A stretch of DNA of 64,000 nucleotides from Daedaleopsis sinensis. Taxonomy: Eukaryota > Basidiomycota > Agaricomycetes > Polyporales > Polyporaceae. The position numbers and the translations under genes are program-made. The DNA lies in contig CM066309.1 in the NCBI GenBank assembly GCA_033807695.1, forward strand, positions 1,178,001-1,242,000, in the 5' to 3' direction. The notes under the pieces are model-generated. The model saw only the letters and a list, made by a program, of their open reading frames with translations. It was not told the origin of the DNA and made no database searches. This document shows, in pieces, positions 23,401-35,017 of the stretch; position 1 is the stretch's first letter, and the number at the start of each line of letters is the position of its first letter.

Positions 23401-25847
23401 TCCGCTCGCCCCTCAGGCGGTATTATCCAATACACCGGCATGGGCGTACCTTGCGCACTGTCGCACGCACGTACTGTATGCGATCCTCGTGGTTGGATAG
23501 GGACTCACAGGGCGCATCTTGATGTCAGTATGTTTCTGTGTTGTACAGGACTTCGACAGGGCTAACCACGCTCGGCAGTATTGAATGTATCTCGTCAATC
23601 CAGAGGCCAATTACAATTTCTACTCCTCAGGGCCTCCACAGGGTTCAGTGGATCATCTGCTGCGATAGGCAATACTCAGATAGTCACGTCGGGCGGTGAC
23701 ATGCCAGCAAACACGGCCAGTGTGGAACCCGGACCATGTGGAACGACAGCAGATGGCATCCACTTTTGACAAGAAGCACCTACGGACGCCGCTACGCAGC
23801 CAGGTTGAAGACACTCTCTCCGCCACCCCAAACCACCCTCTGCAAGCAATGACGTCCTCAGGCGAGGCCTCCCCCCCTCGTTTACAAATGCTAAGAACAT
23901 CTATCAACACCGGCAGTACGGTCGGCGCCCCGTGCCAGCGCCCTTGATTATCCTCCAGCCTCGGCGTTCGATACAAAGTTCAAACACAGCGTAAGCCGAC
24001 GTGCACGCTTGATCTGCAGCAGCGCGTCTCGTTTATCTCAAGCATCTCGACTGCGCATACCGTATGCAGCTATACAGGAAACTTGTCGGAAACACCGTGT
24101 TTGCCTATCTCCCGTGTTTCCTCTCCTTCGGGGATGACATGTTCAACCCGGCATCGCGCTCGAACTGGCCCGGGATTTCGGGTGGGCGTCAAGGGACTAC
24201 AGTCTGCTCCTCGACATCCTCGCCGACCTCGAAGTCTTCCAAACTAAAGGAATGCCACATACTCGCGATGTCGACGCATCCGTACCGACATCCCCGGTGG
24301 TGTCGCTGCGAGCTCCCGCTAGGCCCGCCGACGAGATCGGCGCTGGCGCAGTAAGTAAGTAGCAGCCGTCTGCGCGTCGAACCCTGGCAATCGTGCTCAC
24401 CAAGCTGCCGCATCTACAGTGTCACCCTCTGTCAAGCTGAGGTCAGCCTTGCGCAGCACGAGTCACCTTGCCTTTCCATCGTCGGCTTGGCGTCCTGCAT
24501 GCTCCCCGAGGGGCTAGACAGACACCTCTGAAGGCACCCCATGTCGTCATACGCGAGGCTCGTCGTCCGGCACGCGCGCTGTACGCCCGACGATAGCGCA
24601 ATCCCTCTCAGCTCACGCGTCGCCGCGTTCACAAAGGACATTCTATCCTGACATTGCATTGAGTGTATCTTCTCCGTGGCTCTCCGTGCTCTCCGAACCG
24701 CGCACGACATATGGTAAGTGCCTGCGAAGCCGGTCCGTGGCTCATTATGCACCCGCGCTGGCCCGCACCCGCCGCGCACCGCCGGCGACGTTTGAACGAG
24801 ACCTAGGCCTCCTATTCAACCGCAATGTCAAGCGTAGGCGGAGATCCCACGTCCACAGTTGGTGGAAGAACGACCTCGATGGCGCAATCGTCGTTACGGG
24901 AGCACCCTCAGGCTCGGGCTCCGATTTCACGAGCTTTGAGTGGGTCACTGCCCAAGAGTCCCTCCCCCAAAACAGCCCGTACCCCGTTTTGTCATTCCGC
25001 GACGGCTATCGTCGCACCCGTGCAGCTAATACTAATATGCGTGTACTCTAGACTTAAGCCTGTCAGCCTATACTCCGCCGACATCGTGTCGAGTGTCCAA
25101 GTACAAGACTCCGCATCGATCCCATTGTCTGCAGAGAAAGCCACGGCCTTTCAAGTTCGCGCAGAAGTAAGCGGCTTCGCTCATCCTCTCCCCCTCCCCC
25201 CCTCCTCCGCTTCCACACTTGCTAACCAGCTCGACAGTAACCCGCTCCGCACAGCATTATGATGTTGAAATCCATCGTCTTCAACGTGTACCTCCCAGGT
25301 GATGATCAAACTCGCCCACCTCTGTCTCGCGCCGCGAGTCGCCGCGCTCACGCACGTCGCCGCTGATGCGGGAACTAATCATCGAGGACTCTCCTACTAT
25401 GTGGACAACACCGCGCTGAACATGCTAATGTTGCCAGGAGAAAGTCGCTGAACATTTGAGGGAATCAAACGAGAGCCTCGGCAATGCCATGCGTGTAATT
25501 ATATTGCTTGCCGTTCACGCGTTCACGTCCGACAGCTCCTCGAAGTTCCTAGTTAATCCCAATACTAGTAAGTACATCGCAGTGGTCCATCAAATGCATC
25601 GACATAGCCACTTGCTCGCAGTCACCGGAGGTTCGGTAAACGCCGAGGGTTGGTGACTGTGTTCTCTGAAGTGGACGTCATCGTCTGGATCGGCCCACCA
25701 ACGGCCTCCAAGGCACCTCTCCATTATGATGTCACACCTCGTCACCGACCTCCCATACATATAATCCCCGCCCTATGCATCTTCACAACAATTCCCCTCA
25801 CTCCCCTCAAACTCGTCCACCACATCGCCTTGCAACATCTACACACC
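20451..25847. other. Gene-poor 5.4-kb region with unassigned exon-like fragments
   Basis: No complete gene could be built here. Several plus-strand stretches look coding but could not be joined in phase or named: 21806-21970 (ATG ATG start, includes RDWFNYYSLPPPESTDRYEF, ends at a GTGAGC donor); 24144-24350 (69 open codons including ALELARDFGWASRDYSLLLD, ending exactly at a strong GTAAGTAAGT donor); 24541-24651 (MSSYARLVVRHARC...); and open frames at 24830-25180 and 25440-25655. They may belong to one decayed or strongly spliced gene, or be separate relics. Pieces in all three plus frames are interrupted by stops. Base composition is nearer 50 percent GC than the flanking genes. Confidence 0.3.
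24144..24350 (+). pseudogene. Exon-like fragment of unknown gene
   Basis: 69 codons without a stop. The peptide is amphipathic and protein-like (ALELARDFGWASRDYSLLLD, then LADLEVFQTKGM) and ends at a consensus donor. The frame has a stop just upstream, so an acceptor is required near 24140, but none is convincing. I do not recognise the family. Could be an internal exon of a live gene or a relic. Confidence 0.3.
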
Positions 25848-26362
25848 ATGCAGTCCGACTACGACACTAATTCGTCCTCCACCGGCATGAACACCGAGTA
25901 CACCGACGGCCCCGCCGCGGGCACCAATCCCGACGCATTCAACCAGGGCCAGGGCGAGGAGCGCAGCCCGTACAACGAGATGCAGTCCTCGCAGGGCTCC
26001 GGTGGCATGGGCCACGCGGGCGCTGGCGCGATGGGCTCCGGCGTCGCTGGGGGCTACGAGGGCAACAGCGGCAACCAGGCCACGGGCGAGAAGAAGGACT
26101 GGCTCGACAAGGGCATCTCCGCCATCGGTGAGAAGATGGGCGTGAACGTGGTGAGTCTGCCCTTCCTCTTCTGCTGAATAGAGGAGTTGGGATTGACCTT
26201 GGTGCGACACAGAGCGATCAGAATGCCGATAAAGCTGGAGACTTCCTCAACAAGGAGCTCCGTAGCAAAGAGGGTAAGCTTATCTCATATGTACCTTCAT
26301 CGCGATGAGCGTTCGACTAACCTTCCTCATGATCAGGTCGCGGCCTTCCCGGTGTTCAGTAA
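25848..26362 (+). CDS. Small hydrophilic conserved fungal protein, copy A
   Basis: Three exons, 25848-26150, 26213-26273 and 26337-26362, give 129 residues. The N-terminal 80 residues are Gly/Ser/Asn-rich and disordered. The conserved C-terminal module is GEKKDWLDKGISAIGEKMG, then VNVSDQNADKAGDFLNKEL, then RSKEGRGLPGVQ at the very end. No signal peptide or membrane segment. I recognise this as a small conserved fungal protein type but know no established function; the hydrophilic, helix-prone sequence recalls LEA-like stress proteins (inference). Copy B at 49652-50010 shares the module and the intron positions and phases. It converges with UBA2. Confidence 0.8.
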
Positions 26363-26704
26363 ATCTTATGGAACGGACATCAGCAGCATGGACCAGCTTG
26401 TACACTAGCATTATATCGTAGAACCAGATGCACCTTGTCAGTGAGATCATCCTACGTGTGTGCGCGCTGAGGATGAGGCTTGTAAGTGACTATAGTATTT
26501 CATTAGGTATAGCAAGTCAGTAAGATACTCCGACATAAGGATAGGTCAACCGATGACCGCGTCATGCATACATCTAGGGATACCTGGGATACCTGGATAG
26601 ATCTCAAGAACGTCAGCGGGAACGCACCAATATACGACAACAGATACTACAAGTAGCTCACCTCATCTACGTAGTACCACTGCAGCTGCATGCAAAGCGC
26701 CAGC
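26363..26704. other. Intergenic between convergent genes
   Basis: 342 bases between the stops of the small hydrophilic protein gene and UBA2. It should contain both 3' UTRs. Nothing else seen. Confidence 0.5.
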
Positions 26705-29700
26705 TCAGTCAATCTCAATAACATCCGGGTCCTGATCCTCCTCAATCTTCTCCTCCGCGTCATCCAGCATGATAAGCCCGTCCTCCTCAAGCCGCCGCTT
26801 CTTGCTTGGGGTGAACGGTACCGCGCTCGACGCGGGCTCCGCCGCGGTCTTGCTCCGCTTCGCTGTCGGTGCGTCGATCTCCTCAATGTCGTCGGGCGCG
26901 CGCCGCTTCTTTGACGCCACCGGCGTGCTGGGCGTCGGAGCGCGCGGCTTGACTTTGCGCGGCGGCTGCGGGAGCGGCGACGGGAGGATAAGCGGGGGCG
27001 CGTCGATCGAGTAGTTTGGTCTGCGGGGCAAGCAAGGCAAGCGGGAGAGCGGTCAGTACGCTTCTGTTACACGCCTCCAGAGCCAAGGTGGTAGCGAAAG
27101 CCAACGACGGAGGGAACACTCACGGGAGCACGCCGATGGCAACCTGGATCGTCGCATACTCGCCGTCCTCGTCGACGATCGACAGGAACTTGCCGCGCGT
27201 GACGTTCAGGCTCTCGAGCGTCCGGTCGTTATTGTCGTCCCAGTCCGGGTCGCTCAGCACGCGCTTGTCCTCGTACACGCTCACCTCGCGCCGCTCCCCC
27301 GCGTCGTCCGCGTCCGCATCCTCGCCGAGGATGCCGTCGACGACCGCGCGGAGCGTGACGCGCTCGGGATCGCACAGGACCTCGGTGTACGTGTCGCGGC
27401 AGACGCCGCAGAACGAGTTGGGCGGGCACATCGAGATCGCGCTGAGCGGCATCGACGGCTTGAACTGGACGTGCACGTTGCGGAGCGCGGCGTACGAGCG
27501 GCGGAGGAGGTGCAAAGCTTGCAGGACGATGAGTCCGGCGATGATCGCGTTCGTCGTCGCGATCGCAGGGATGATGTTCCCCGCCATCTCTGTGCAGGAA
27601 CGAGGAACGCAGATGGGTATGAGATCGAGCTTTAGCAAGCAGCAAAGGGGCAGCGGGGCGGACCTTTGACTTCCCAGCGGCTCTTGCCTTGAATGCCGTA
27701 CGCAGCAGACCGCAGGTTCGCCGCGGCGGTGACAAAGTCGAGCGTGTCGTCGTCGTCCTTGTCGAATGAGATGGTCTCCTCGCCTGCACGCAGGCGAGCA
27801 GCAAGTCGCTCAGCACTATGCGATATACGGTCAGGTCAGACTGTCTGGCATAAGAATGAATATTCTACGGACCTGGAGATGAACATCTCAAGGTTATCCT
27901 GCAACGACAGCGCACGCTGGTCTTTCAGCCCTGCCGCACTAGCCGTCGTAGTCCCGTTGAGCAGCTTTTCTGTGCTTGCGCTCCCGCTCGCCTCCGCAGC
28001 CTTCCCGTTGCTATTCTTGTGAGCCGACGACGATGCACCATTCGTGTGGGCGTGGGCACCGTTCGGTTGCGTGCGGTTCAGGACGAACGTCCCGTCGCGG
28101 ATTTTGTCGAAGTCGAGCGGTGTTGGGGGCGCGCGCGAACGCCACATGTCCGCCATGGAGAGAAGGTTGAGGATATCGGAATGGAAGACCTGGATATTCC
28201 ATGCGTTGTTTATCAGTAACGACGGGGCAGAGCAAACGCCGTGTGAAGCGGACCTTGGAGAAGACCATTTTTGCAGCACTCGGGCCAGACGACGACGCGT
28301 CTCCCGACGGGACCGACCTCAGAGCGGCGCGGACAGCCTTGAATGCCTGCGCCTCTTTGCGGAGCGCGGCAATTTCGTTGGCTGATAACACGAATCGTTA
28401 TCACCCGCTTCCAGTACGAGGTAGAATGTTGTCTGACCGTTTTCGCCCTGCTTCTCTGCCTCGTCGAGTTCCCCACCGTCCTCGTCCTCGCCAAAGAGCT
28501 GACTGCGATACGACGACAAGCGTCGGTGAATTTTGCTGAAATGATGCTTGACAGAAAAGCGAGAAACTTACGGAATAAGGTAGCTCTTTGCCCACACGAT
28601 ACAGTGGATGGGCTGCGAGGGTGTTGACCGAATTGTGCATACTGGGAATGTTTTCGGAGTAGGTTTCGGCACACAGTCGAAACATTCCGCCCGGTCCTGA
28701 TAACAGTGAGGATCGTAAGCTTCACGATGATAAATGCGCACACGATGCACATACCTTCAGTATTGGCTGCACTTGACCGAGGTAGCCGGCTGTTCCGGAC
28801 TCAACTAGTGGGACGTTCGCAGCAATACACATCTTGTTGACATGTCGGCGTGCATCTGCAGTGTAAGTATGGGTCGTGTGAGTACGCAGTCATTAACGCC
28901 GCAGAGTTTAGAATGCCCTGGAAGTCCAACGTCGTCCGCTTGGATGCATATCACGCATACACACGATTGATGGCCATACCCCAGTCTGCACAAATGGCAC
29001 GTAACCAGATAGTCACTACCGAGTGGCCCGTCTCGTCCTAGCTAAAGCTTCACGCTAAACCAGTGTCGCACGTTACTATGTGTCACGCCGATGCATGTTA
29101 CAGATATGCTTCTGCTGGTAAGACTCTTGTGGGGTCGCGCTGCTGAGTGTAGTTGACCAAACAAGGACACACTGCGGCCTATTGACAAACAGGGTCGCGG
29201 CCATTCAACGTGATTGTGGGGGTAATGGCGCGCAGACATTCTTGATGTACGCCCAAAAGGATACGCGTGGTGCGTAGGTCGTGACGGGTTGCGAACTGTA
29301 TAGGGACTCACCCAGGTTGTCTAAGGCGTTCAACACAATATCAAAGCTACGGAACCATGAGACGTCGAATTGAGGCTCCTTGATGTTGGCATGTATGGGG
29401 GTTATTTTGATGTTTGGATTGAAGGCGGACGCGGTCTTCGCTGCAACCTAGAGGAGGAAGACGGGATGCCGACGACGGTCAGCGTGGGTCCACAGTGTTG
29501 CTCATGTCACAGCTGTTCTAGCGACGCACCATTGCTTTGCTCTGTTTAACATCTTTTTTCCTGAAGAGAAACTGACGGTTGAGGTTGGACAAGTCAATGG
29601 TGTCGAGGTCCAGCAGCGTGATGTCACCGAAACCAGTGAGCACGATATTCTTCACTATAGTATTCGGTAGTAGTTAGACATCTCCGTGTCTAGAGCATTA

Positions 29701-29840
29701 ACAAAGCATACAGCCGACGAAGACGTACGGAGTTCACAGCCAATACCACCCGCGCCAACGAGGAGGACCTTGGTGTGTGATAGTCGGCTATAGAGCTCCT
29801 GACCGAGGATCGCCTTGGCGTGAATAGACCTGCCGGCCAT
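26705..29840 (-). CDS. UBA2: SUMO-activating enzyme catalytic subunit Uba2
   Basis: Nuclear E1 subunit that, with Aos1, adenylates SUMO and forms a thioester before passing it to Ubc9. Eleven exons: 29729-29840, 29530-29654, 29312-29447, 28755-28855, 28572-28696, 28438-28502, 28254-28381, 27873-28189, 27664-27815, 27124-27589 and 26705-27020, for 680 residues. ATP site GAGGIG at 29-34; [17 protein letters not shown]; catalytic Cys 178 in [11 protein letters not shown]. The structural zinc is held by C163/C166 (ECFDC) and C481/C484 (FCGVC), spaced as in the human enzyme as I remember it. [19 protein letters not shown] marks the end of the adenylation half; a ubiquitin-fold domain follows. The tail has basic clusters (KKRRAP, AKRSK, PSKKRR), a likely nuclear signal, and ends DVIEID, which looks like a SUMO-interaction motif. 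A low-complexity insert sits near residues 315-345. Confidence 0.95.
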
Positions 29841-31182
29841 AATATCTTTGCGCAAGTTATAGAGGAGAATGGAAGAGAGAAGGGGCCAGCAGAGAAGGCA
29901 GAGGAAGAAACTAGAGGACGAGGGCAGAGGAGGAAGGACGACCTGTACTAGCCGCCGCCACACCGCCGTGACACGGATCATCCCAAGCGCTACGCGTGAC
30001 GTCGGCCGTGACCCGACGCGTTCCCTTTCCGTAACGCGCGGCGCGCGCGTCTACGGTCTACCATCCGCCTCAGCTTGACCAGTCATCATCATATCCCGCC
30101 TCCACGATTGTCTTCCGACTCGTACACTTATCTCGATGTGGGTTCCGACATTTCTTCGGCTATGTGCTGCAAGTATCTGCGTTGCCAACAACGTCGACAA
30201 CAATATCCTGTGCCATCTTGGGTGACTGCCGGGCCGTTCAAAGACTGTGGTTGAAGGGGTACCTTGTCAATTGTGATGGTTTAAAGGTGTGTAGCAGTAC
30301 TGTCGCCCATAGTCTCCTAGCGAGCGTTGGTGAATGCACTGCTACGCTGAGCGACTCAAGGATATATGCTCCATCGCTACCATGAAAGGTTGTGGACAGA
30401 CCTGGGACAGACCATCTCCATGTCACTCTCCATGTCAGCTTTCTCTGCTCCCCCTCTCAACGGATCGTCGCATGGGGGATGGATATACTTGTTCGGAGGG
30501 ATAGTGCATCATCTGAATCAGCATCCCATTGGGTGAATCAGCGCTACGTTCTTCCATGACACGGCGGATACAATGTTTTATGGATGACATGGAAGTTTAT
30601 ACGGCCTTCTCTTACCGTACCTAGGTGAGCATCTCGATTCAGTTGAGGATTAGAACTATGAGTCTTACCGCCGAGCTTGATAACAGAGGTCGGATACTTC
30701 TAATCATGGAGCTTTCACCTATGTTCGCCTTCAGATGTATCTCATAAACTTGCGAGGCTTGGGGTGTCTTTGCAGGAACGCCAACTTATCGTTACGAAGA
30801 GTTTGCCAATCCGCTCGTGGGGTGGTCTCGTCCTGAGTGATTCTACAGCTGATGGTCTTCTTAGCGAGATGACTGACAAGGCCCGAAGAGTTATTCCCTG
30901 CCAAACCTCGAAGCCGCGTCTGAGAAAGGTAGACTGACTAGCTATTCAACAGCTTACAGTGCACTCCAGGTAAGGTCCTGGTCCTTCGGCTGCGATGCAT
31001 GGCGCTGGACGCCCCGGCATTCAAGAGGATGGAGATATCATCCGAGTCTCTCTTCGAGACCTTGCCTCTCCCTCGTCCCTCCTCCTGCTTGCCCTACATC
31101 ACTATCCCGGATCCGTGTCGCTCCTAGACCGTCGTGCAGTCCCTCTCCAGCGTCACCCGTCTGCACTCGCTCCGACACGACG
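29841..31182. promoter_or_regulatory. Divergent intergenic region of UBA2 and GT2 copy 1
   Basis: 1342 bases between two outward-facing starts. A pyrimidine-rich stretch (around 31063-31100, CTCTCCCTCGTCCCTCCTCC) precedes the GT2 start and probably marks its leader. No gene recognised. Confidence 0.4.
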
Positions 31183-34100
31183 ATGGATTACGACCGTTAC
31201 GATGCCTTTCTCCATCACATATTCAAGCAGACCCAGGGCGATCTGTGGTTTCGACCAAACGAGGATGCGGTGTCTGTTGGAGTCGCGCTCCGAGCTGACG
31301 ATGGCGACTACCGCGTCTTCCCCTACGAAGACATATCTCTCGAGCCCTTTGAGCTCGCTGTGCGCGCACTCAACCCAGCGGTCGCTGTCAAGGTTCGCAG
31401 TGCCGCTGTTCACTCTGCGCTCGCCGAGATGTACGTGAGCACCGTAGTCATGACATGACAAATGCTGACACGGTCATAGAGGTTCGGAAGAGAAGGCAAT
31501 TGTCATAGATGTGAATGTACGGATACAGATTCTGGAGACCATGGTCGACCTCCCGACTGCGGATAAAGAGCAGAGCGCGGCATTCATTGTGAGTATGACT
31601 ATATGCATTCCTTACCGACTGGGCAGGCATTACACGTGAGGAGTGGATGCTGCCCTTCACCGTACAGGTGTAGCATTGGAACCCCCTTCGTCATGGGCAC
31701 GATCCCTATAGCCACAGCACTGACGTACATCTCTAGCGCGACGAAAGGGTCCTAGTTATCTGGGCTGACTCTATGGATGCAATCATACCGACATGTCGCG
31801 AGTTCGAGGACCGTCTCATCAAGCTGCTTTCACGTCCAAGGCCGGCAGGGGTTGCTACAAGTGCAAGTCGCCCAGTGAGCGTCATTGGTGGGTCTTCCAT
31901 TTCAATCTTTGGTTTCATTTCTGCGGTAGTTCGAGGCATGGACGCTCGTCGACCTATGCTTTGAACCAGGCCCTGCGTGGTAGGAGGCGGGGAGCACCAT
32001 ACCAGCTCCACTTCTTTTACAGTCCCTTTGAGAGATCCACCTCCTTGCTGCGCAGGCTCCATTGCATTCGTACTCAGTTGCTTCCCGTGCATTTTACCAG
32101 CGACACCGATTAGGCGTACTCATTCCGTTTTTCATCGCAGGTTCTGTGGTCGGACAAGAGCTCAATGGCGACGATTCAAAGCGCGGTTCAGAAGGCCATC
32201 GATACTCGGCTCCTACGCGTCCAGGCACCCCCGCTACTCCCCGGGGAGTCTTCCTCGGCTCGGGTGGCGTTCTTGGGATGAGTGCCGAAGATCTCCGCGA
32301 TGAGAAGGATGGCGGCGTCAAGGACGCGATTTCACTCGACGTCCTTACATATGAGGGCCAAGACGTTGAGGCGAATGTCGAGCGGAGGAAAGCAGTGTTT
32401 CTTGCCCCAATCTACAATGGAGCGGCTGCAGGATTAAGTCTACGTGAGTGTCTACCCCGGACTGGCTGGTCGGGTATACGCTGAATGAGCAGGACTGCAG
32501 TCTTCGCCGGCAAGAGCGTCAGCATCATGCTCACCGAGACTCGACTGGACGGGAATTACCTTCGGTTTGTCCTGTGCGCGATCTTGCCGTTGCTTTTCTG
32601 TGTGTCTTTGGTGAGCTTTCAGGTGCATCGGAGAAGTCTGACTGTCATACTAAGTAACAATTTGGCATTAGTTCTTCTCGCTTCAGCTCATACAGAACAT
32701 CTCGATGGCTGTCGGCCCGATTGCTCAGTATCACAGCAACTCTAAGTACTACTCTGCCGTCAAGCCAGCGCCAAACAGGCTAGTCGACAACAATTTGCCG
32801 CACATCACTATCCAGATGCCCGTATACAAGGAAAGCCTCGAAGCCGTGCTGTGAGTACCTGCACACCCGTGCAATGCTGCACGCTCACGCAGATGACCCA
32901 CGACAGCGCGCCGTCGATCGAGTCGCTGAAGAAGGCGATGCAGACATACGCCCGGCAGGGCGGGACATCCACCATCTTCGTGAACGACGACGGCCTCCGG
33001 CTCCTGCCCGTCGAGGAGCGTGACGCGCGCATCCGCTTCTACGCCAACCACGGCATCGGCTGGGTCTCGCGCCCGAAGCACGACGACTCCTCTCCGGACG
33101 GTTTCAAGCGCGCAGGCCGCTTCAAGAAGGCGTCGAACATGAACTACGGCCTCGCGCTCTCGCTCAAGGCTGAGAAGCACCTCGCGGAGCTCCTCGCGCG
33201 CGACAAGGACAGGGCCCGCCCGCCCATGGGGCACGACCGGCGCCACAGCGAGCTGCACTTCGGGATGCAGTACCAGAACCACGACGGCGAGGACCAGGGC
33301 GTCGTGAACATGGGCCGCGGGCAGCGCAAGGCTGGGCCGCCCCCGGTCGAGAGCGACGTGAGCTCGCAGGCGGCGACGTTCGACGAGTGGGAGGACCTCG
33401 AGGAGAAGGCGCTCCAGATGGCGATCGACGAGGTGTACGAGGCGAGCGGGCGCCGCTTCCGCCCGTGGGCCGCGAACGGGCGCGCGTGCCGCCTCGGCGA
33501 GATCATCCTGCTCGTGGACTCGGACACCATCGTGCCGGACGACTGCCTGCGGGACGCGGCGCGCGAGATGGCGGAGTGCCCGACGGTGGCGATCATCCAG
33601 CACGAGTCGGACGTGATGCAGGTCGCGCACCACTACTTCGAGAACGGCGTCGCGTACTTTACGTGGAGGATCAACAAGTGCATCTCGATCAGTGAGTGCT
33701 CGAGTTTGTGCCCAAAGTCCTTGGGCGCCCGAGACTGAACACGAGACGCCCGTTGCAGGCTGCGCCAACGGGGAGGTCCCGCCGTTCGTCGGGCACAACG
33801 CGTTTCTCAGGTGGAGGGCCCTTCAAGACGCTGCGTTCGTCGACAAAGACGGGCAGGAGAAGATCTGGTCCGAGTCCAACGTGTCCGAAGACTTCGACAT
33901 GGCCCTGCGCCTGCAGATGCGTGGCTACATCATCCGCTGGTCGACGTACTCTCAAGGCGGCTTCAAGGAGGGTGTCTCGCTGACCATCGACGATGAAATT
34001 AACCGCTGGCAGAAGTACGCGTATGGTAAGGGATCTGCGGTGCTGACAGTCTCTGCGTCACATAACCTCTGACATTTCGCCGAAGGTTGCAGCGAGATGT

Positions 34101-35017
34101 TGTTCAACCCCGTCATCCAGTGGTGGCGCAAGGGGCCTATCGGGCACCAGATGCACAAGTTCATGTGGTCGAACGCGCCGCTGCACTACAAGCTGTCGAT
34201 GCTGGCATACATGTCCTCGTATTGTGAGCGGTGCTCTCTACCCGGGCGTCAGTGCTATGTTGACCGACTGCTCCTTTCTAACTAGATGGCATCGCCGCGG
34301 CGTTCACCATCAGCGTACTCAACTACGTCATGCTCGGTCTCCAGTTCCCCGTCGACGGGGTGTACATGCACAGCTTCGAGATCTGGCTCGCAACCGCCGT
34401 CGTCTTCTACGGCTCCGGGAACATCGGTTTCACCCTGCTCGAGTACCGTCTGGGCGAAAAGTCGCTTGTGAGCTCCCCCGCCTAGGAGTGGCTCAATCCG
34501 CCCATGCTGACGGGTCCCCGTGCAACAGATCTCTGCGTTCCTCCAGAACCTCAAGTGGCTGCCCTTCTTGTACGTGTGTGCCTACTAGCCAGGGACGGGG
34601 GCGCTAATAACCTATCACCCACAGCTTTTTCTTCTTCGGCGGGCTCTCGATCCCCGTGTCGCAGGCGATCCTCGCGCACTGCCTCTCGTACAACATGACC
34701 TGGGGCGCGACGAAGAAGGAGGTCGAGCGGTCAAACTTCTTCAAGGAGGTTCCCCAGATATTCAAGCGTCGCTGGTTCCCGTGGATGCTCTCCTGGGTCG
34801 TGCTCGCGGGCATCATTATACTGAGCACGCCGCTCGTGCCGTTCGAGTACCGCATCCAAGGCGACTCGTGGGGCGTGATCTTCCCCCTCGCGTCTGTGGT
34901 CGGATGCCACATTCTGACACCGGTGCGTGTGTCTCGCTCTTCAGTCAGGCTTTTCTACCAGAGCTGACCTCCCTGCAGATTGTGCTCAACCCCTGGTTGA
35001 TGATCTTCTCATACTGA
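31183..35017 (+). CDS. Processive GT2 glycosyltransferase, copy 1 (Tft1/cps-1-like candidate glucan synthase)
   Basis: Membrane glycosyltransferase of family GT2, probably making a cell-wall polysaccharide. Thirteen exons (31183-31430, 31480-31588, 31737-31887, 32141-32443, 32501-32610, 32672-32850, 32907-33691, 33759-34025, 34086-34223, 34286-34467, 34529-34569, 34625-34922, 34979-35017) give 949 residues. A cytosolic N-terminal domain (MDYDRYDAFLHHIFKQTQGD) precedes two membrane helices at about 300-345. The catalytic domain has PHITIQMPVYKE, the UDP-sugar DD (394/395), D571-S-D573, and E672-D673 (SEDFDMALRL). The acceptor-end motif is E708-x-x-R711-W712, where GT2 synthases usually have Q/RxxRW. 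Multiple C-terminal helices follow. It is not a chitin synthase by motif. Resemblance to fungal mixed-linkage glucan synthases is from memory, so the product is uncertain. Copy 2 is at 43785-48295. Confidence 0.82.
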
